From positions 20,814,861-20,878,860 of the forward strand of contig OY987249.1 of NCBI GenBank assembly GCA_963920765.1: a DNA stretch of 64,000 nucleotides, written 5' to 3'. This DNA is from Ulota crispa (taxonomy: Eukaryota > Streptophyta > Bryopsida > Orthotrichales > Orthotrichaceae). The notes below the pieces were generated by a model that was not told the origin of the DNA, searched no databases, and saw nothing but the letters and a program-made list of their open reading frames with translations. Of this stretch, positions 60,571-64,000 are shown piece by piece; positions within the stretch are counted from its first letter, which is position 1; the number at the start of each line of letters is the position of its first letter. A program made the translations under genes and the position numbers.

Positions 60571-61260
60571 GGGCCAAGAAGTTTCAAATCAAAGGCGTAC
60601 ATTTGAGTGACTAGGGCCCAAAAACAATGAAGTAAACCTTCAATCAGCTTCAGAGAAAGAATGGCAGCCTTCACCTAAACATACCCAGCATTATAGCATA
60701 AAGAGAAGTCCAAACTGATACTGTCTCAGTTTGAGAAAATGGAGGTTTCGATGAATTTGCTTATATACATGTAAATCTTCGGAGTGAACATCATATTCTA
60801 CGCACCAAGTATAATTCGTCAAATAAAATGTTAGTATTCCATTTTTCTGAAAAGCAGGAACACTTGAAAACTCACTAGGCATGAGACTTCATCACAGATA
60901 GACTTACTTCAAGATAGTTTAAGAAGGCCCAAATTAGAGAGAAATTAAAAACTCTACACATCTCAGTAAGTGATATGCCAGCGTGGTCAAAATTTGGATC
61001 GTCCACTGGCAATATATTGTACGACCGATCAAATGAAAAATCTGCCATCTCGTACCGCACTGGTAGACGAAGCTTCAACAAATCGACCTCTCTTTAAAGC
61101 CGATACAGACTGTCCTCAGCATTTTCCGCCTCTAGAGTCCATATGGCCTTGGACTTCTAATTCATCAAGGCATCATAAAGCATTAGTACAACTAAAGCAG
61201 TTATATAAAAACTTCGAGGTGTTTCTCGCTGAATGAAGTTTCCACAGTACTTAACAACTT
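60571..61260 (-). pseudogene. Possible exons of an unidentified gene, cut at the duplication edge
   Basis: Single-copy DNA of different character begins at 60571. On the minus strand three coding-like stretches are bounded by plausible splice signals: one with MADFSFDRSYNILPVDDP (about 61080-60960), one after a TTTTCAG acceptor (KNGILTFYLTNYTWCVEY, about 60846-60720), and one after TTTAG (KAAILSLKLIEGLLHC, about 60675-60575) that runs straight into the breakpoint. If real, the gene has lost its 3' part. The plus strand is also open over 60970-61236 (88 residues), so the strand is not settled. YNILPVDDP faintly recalls the YNIIPV motif of callose synthases, but this may be chance. Confidence 0.3.
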
Positions 61261-62595
61261 ACACATTACTAGAACCTCTGCGATGGTCACTTCAACGACC
61301 ATCAACAGATAGAGAATAAACACAGTACTGGGAAGAGCGTGACGGAAACAAGGACAAAATCGAATTTCCGCTCACTCCAAACTAAACCATTTCAGACTAA
61401 CAACTCCAAAAGAAAGAACCACGCTTACACGTGACTCATCAACATTCGATCGCCTTGCTACGAAAACGCCAGATTTACTCCTCGTGTTCTTCCCAAACAG
61501 AGTTTACTCAAAGCACATACATTACTCCATATCGCAAGTTTAAGCAAATGTCTCCGGAAAAAGTGACATAACCAGAAACTAAGGTAGCAGAAACTTGCTC
61601 AAAGTCATAACCTACGATTCTGAACGGAAACTCCACCAGAAATCCACCGAACCCAAGTTCCACCGAACCAGAAACTGGAAATTCGACTCGCCTCTCATTC
61701 TCTCCACAGAACCGATTGTGTCACAGGCGCGACGCTTCGTTAATTGACAACAACATTCCGAGAGCAGCTAACGCTCCTTCCAGCACAAAAAAAAACTAAA
61801 ACTAAAACGCTTAAGAACGCAAAACGAGCTCGCGCTTCCTCTCTACGCCACCGTACAGGCAACTATCGCCTTCAATAGCCGAAGCGAAGAAGCAAACTCG
61901 CTTCAACGATACCAGAAACAGGCAGAAACGGCAAACGAGCCAAGAAACCGAAGATCGCGATTCTTTCTTCGAATGCAGCATTCTCAAACGCTTGCTAAAA
62001 CAAAAATAAATAAAGCAACTACAAAAACTACAGCAACCCAAATTAGTGACGTGTCTCAAATACATAACAGCACCTCACCTATCGCCAAACCCGACTCCTC
62101 TACAATGCTGAAGCAAAAACAGCGATTCTTTCTTCAAATGCAGCATACTCACACGCTTGCTCGAACAAAAGCATATAATACAACTACAAAACTACAGCAA
62201 CCACAATCAATAACGCATCTCACCTTCTACAAATGCACACTCCCGCTTGTGCGAGGGGACGAAGTGCATAATGGGTAATTGTGTGCTTATTGAGAATGTG
62301 GCCTACGTGGCCTACGTGAGAGACAGTCCACGAGTGTAGTACATCAGGAAAAAAAATAAAACATCACGTACACAGTGGGTACATTTTAGCGCCGAATTTA
62401 CAACTTCATTTCACGGAAAAATTCTGTAGTTTGTTGAGGCATGCATGGATTGGAGAATGGAACGATTCGTTGGAAAGCTAATGAGGAACGTGAGAGTACA
62501 TGAAAGACAATGAAAATGGACTATGGTAGAAAGAGCACAAAAAACGACCCTACCTGGGCCTCTAAGGCGTTAAAGGGTTAATCTGGGGTTTTGAG
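61261..62595. other. Intergenic, GC-richer stretch before the callose synthase
   Basis: No gene assigned. It contains a diverged tandem duplication (61957-62280). Two ACGTG cores (CTACGTGGCCTACGTGAG) near 62303-62320 resemble G-box elements and could belong to the callose synthase promoter. Confidence 0.4.
61957..62280. repeat. Diverged 165-bp tandem duplication
   Basis: GCGATTCTTTCTTC..AATGCAGCAT occurs at 61957 and 62122, followed in both by CTCA.ACGCTTGCT, later ACTACAAAA and CTACAGCAACC. Two units with clear substitutions; older than the 29-kb duplication. Confidence 0.75.
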
Positions 62596-64000
62596 ATGGC
62601 TCAGTCGGCCTACTTTGGAGACCGGTGCTCTAGTTCTTACACCGTACTCTCAACAATTTCACATGACTCTTCTTCCGGGAATCGCGCAAACGGCAGTCGG
62701 CAGTCGGACAATATCGCTGTCGATGTCAGACCCGGCTCCCGAGCTCCAACAAGCAAATATTGACGCCATTCTGCAGACTGCTGACGAACGTACGAAGGAG
62801 GAACCACATGTAACTCGAATCTGTACGTCCAAGCTCATCGTTATCCGCGTTTTGAATAGACAGTAGCATAGTAGTCGTCGAGTACAAACTTCAAGTTTCG
62901 AAGTGAGAGTTAGTGATCGAGAAATCAATATCAGCCCGAGTTACATGCATATTATGTAGAGGAAGGTTGTAACGGAAGAATTTGCTTTCACCTTCAGAAC
63001 ACATCGTTTGTTTTCATGCTTGCCCCTTTCTGCTACCAAATGGCTCTTCATTACTCATCTATTATCTGGAGCCTAATCTTATCGTGCTTGTTTGGCTTGA
63101 TATTCGTGCAGTGATTGAATATGCGTACACCCTAGTTCAGAACTTGGATCCAAATAGTGAAGGCAGGGGTGTTTTGCACTTCAAGATGGGGTTGCTTTCC
63201 ATTATCAAGGTATGTGCACAAGCTGGTGTTTGTGAGGAAGTAGATATTATAGAGCAAGTTCTTTTGCATGGCTATTGTTGACTACTTTTACTCGGGACAT
63301 ATATTGGCTGCAGCAAAGGCGTTCGAAAAAGGAAGGAGAGACGATTGATCGAAGTCATGATGTCCGCATTTTACAAGAATTCTACCGACATTACAGGGAG
63401 AAAAATTGCCTTGATCAGCTGGAGGATGAGGACAAGATGCGTAGGAACAGTGATTCCTAAGAAGAAGACTCGACCACGTGGGTTATTTGTAGTTTAATCC
63501 TTGCTCAAGGTGTCACTGTGCATGGAGCTTTGAGATCTCAAAGTCTTTGTATGTACTGATCACGAGTTGTATCAATCGAGTTGTGCAGAACCGAACAACG
63601 GGCTGAGACACAAAGGAAGATTTATCTCACAGCAAGAATTCTCAATAAAGTCATCGATGTCCGCAAGAAAGATGGTCAAATCGAAAAGGCCGACCCAGAG
63701 TTGAGTACAGGTACCATTCTTCTTAGAGTATGTGGTTTGGAGAGTTTCGATGCTTATGCGCATCATTATCTCTACCTTGTGTGCAAAGAGCTCAAGTAAA
63801 TATACTGGTAATTCTTGCGATGGTAATGATCGGGGCTTACAGAAGCACTCGAGCCGGCAATATCTCAAGGATGTTACTCCGTTTCCTTTGGTTCGCCATC
63901 CTCTCGGTGATCATAGTTCTTCTGTATGTGTGAGTCTCCTTAGAGTGATGTATATTCGACCTCTGAAATAATCTGGTTGCCGTACATATCAATCGATCAC
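62596..64000 (+). CDS. GSL: Callose synthase, GSL8/GSL10 type, 5' part (runs off window)
   Basis: N-terminal part of a plasma-membrane 1,3-beta-glucan synthase. Exon A ends at 62822 (QQANIDAILQTADE then HVTRI); exon B is 63112-63209 (LIEYAYTLVQNLDPNSEGRG to GLLSIIK); exon C starts at 63314 (GETIDRSHDV, LQEFYRHYREKN) and ends near 63449; exon D ends at 63710 (AETQRKIYLTARIL, GQIEKADPELST). This order and wording match the GSL8/GSL10 group (NIDAILQAADE, QNLDPNSEGRGVLQFK, EFYKLYREK, from memory), whose Arabidopsis members work in cytokinesis. Start unclear: in-frame Met codons lie at 62663 and 62723, but the usual MARV..NW opening was not found, so an upstream exon or altered N-terminus is possible. 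The C/D junction has no clean GT-AG solution. After 63711 only intron-like sequence is seen. Confidence 0.85.

Noticed and set aside
62596-62670. TGGCTCAGTCGG resembles a tRNA A box (Pol III promoter)
   Set aside because: No B box or cloverleaf follows at the right distance, and the stretch lies in the callose synthase first-exon region.

Overview
The window is nuclear DNA of a land plant. It is AT-rich, carries GT-AG introns of about 90-1,100 bp, is full of transposable-element debris, and holds two genes recognisable as plant families: a plant-type tRNA ligase and a GSL8/GSL10-type callose synthase. I cannot name the species from sequence alone. I saw no rRNA, CRISPR array or convincing tRNA gene.

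The dominant feature is a near-identical 29,073-bp direct repeat. Copy 1 lies at 1528-30600 and copy 2 at 31498-60570 (offset 29,970). They are separated by an 897-bp spacer (30601-31497) rich in TGCACCC/GGGTGCA palindromes. Reading by eye I found three single-base differences over the first ~28.8 kb and six in the last ~285 bp. Each copy holds, left to right: a complete tRNA ligase gene (28 exons, ~1,069 residues, + strand); several foldback MITEs in and after it; a MULE-like inverted-repeat element with a 9-bp target-site duplication; tandem repeats; a broken minus-strand Ty3/gypsy retroelement whose upstream region carries clustered heat-shock elements and a TATA box; a decayed CACTA-like DNA transposon whose coding region joins an FCP1/NIF-like phosphatase fold to a Tnp1/En/Spm-like domain; and about 2 kb with no recognisable gene.

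The left flank (1-1527) is the end of a broken chromodomain-bearing Ty3/gypsy element and a short LTR. The right flank (60571-64000) starts with possible exons of an unidentified gene cut at the duplication edge. It then has a GC-richer stretch with a diverged 165-bp tandem repeat, and ends with the first exons of the callose synthase, which runs off the window.

The two host genes have unrelated roles. The tRNA ligase seals tRNA exons after splicing (and, in Arabidopsis, the IRE1-cut bZIP60 mRNA). The callose synthase makes beta-1,3-glucan, in its Arabidopsis relatives at the cell plate. What is unusual is the duplication of an essential, usually single-copy RNA-repair gene with its whole transposon surroundings, with breakpoints lying in palindromes. 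An assembly artefact must be excluded first.
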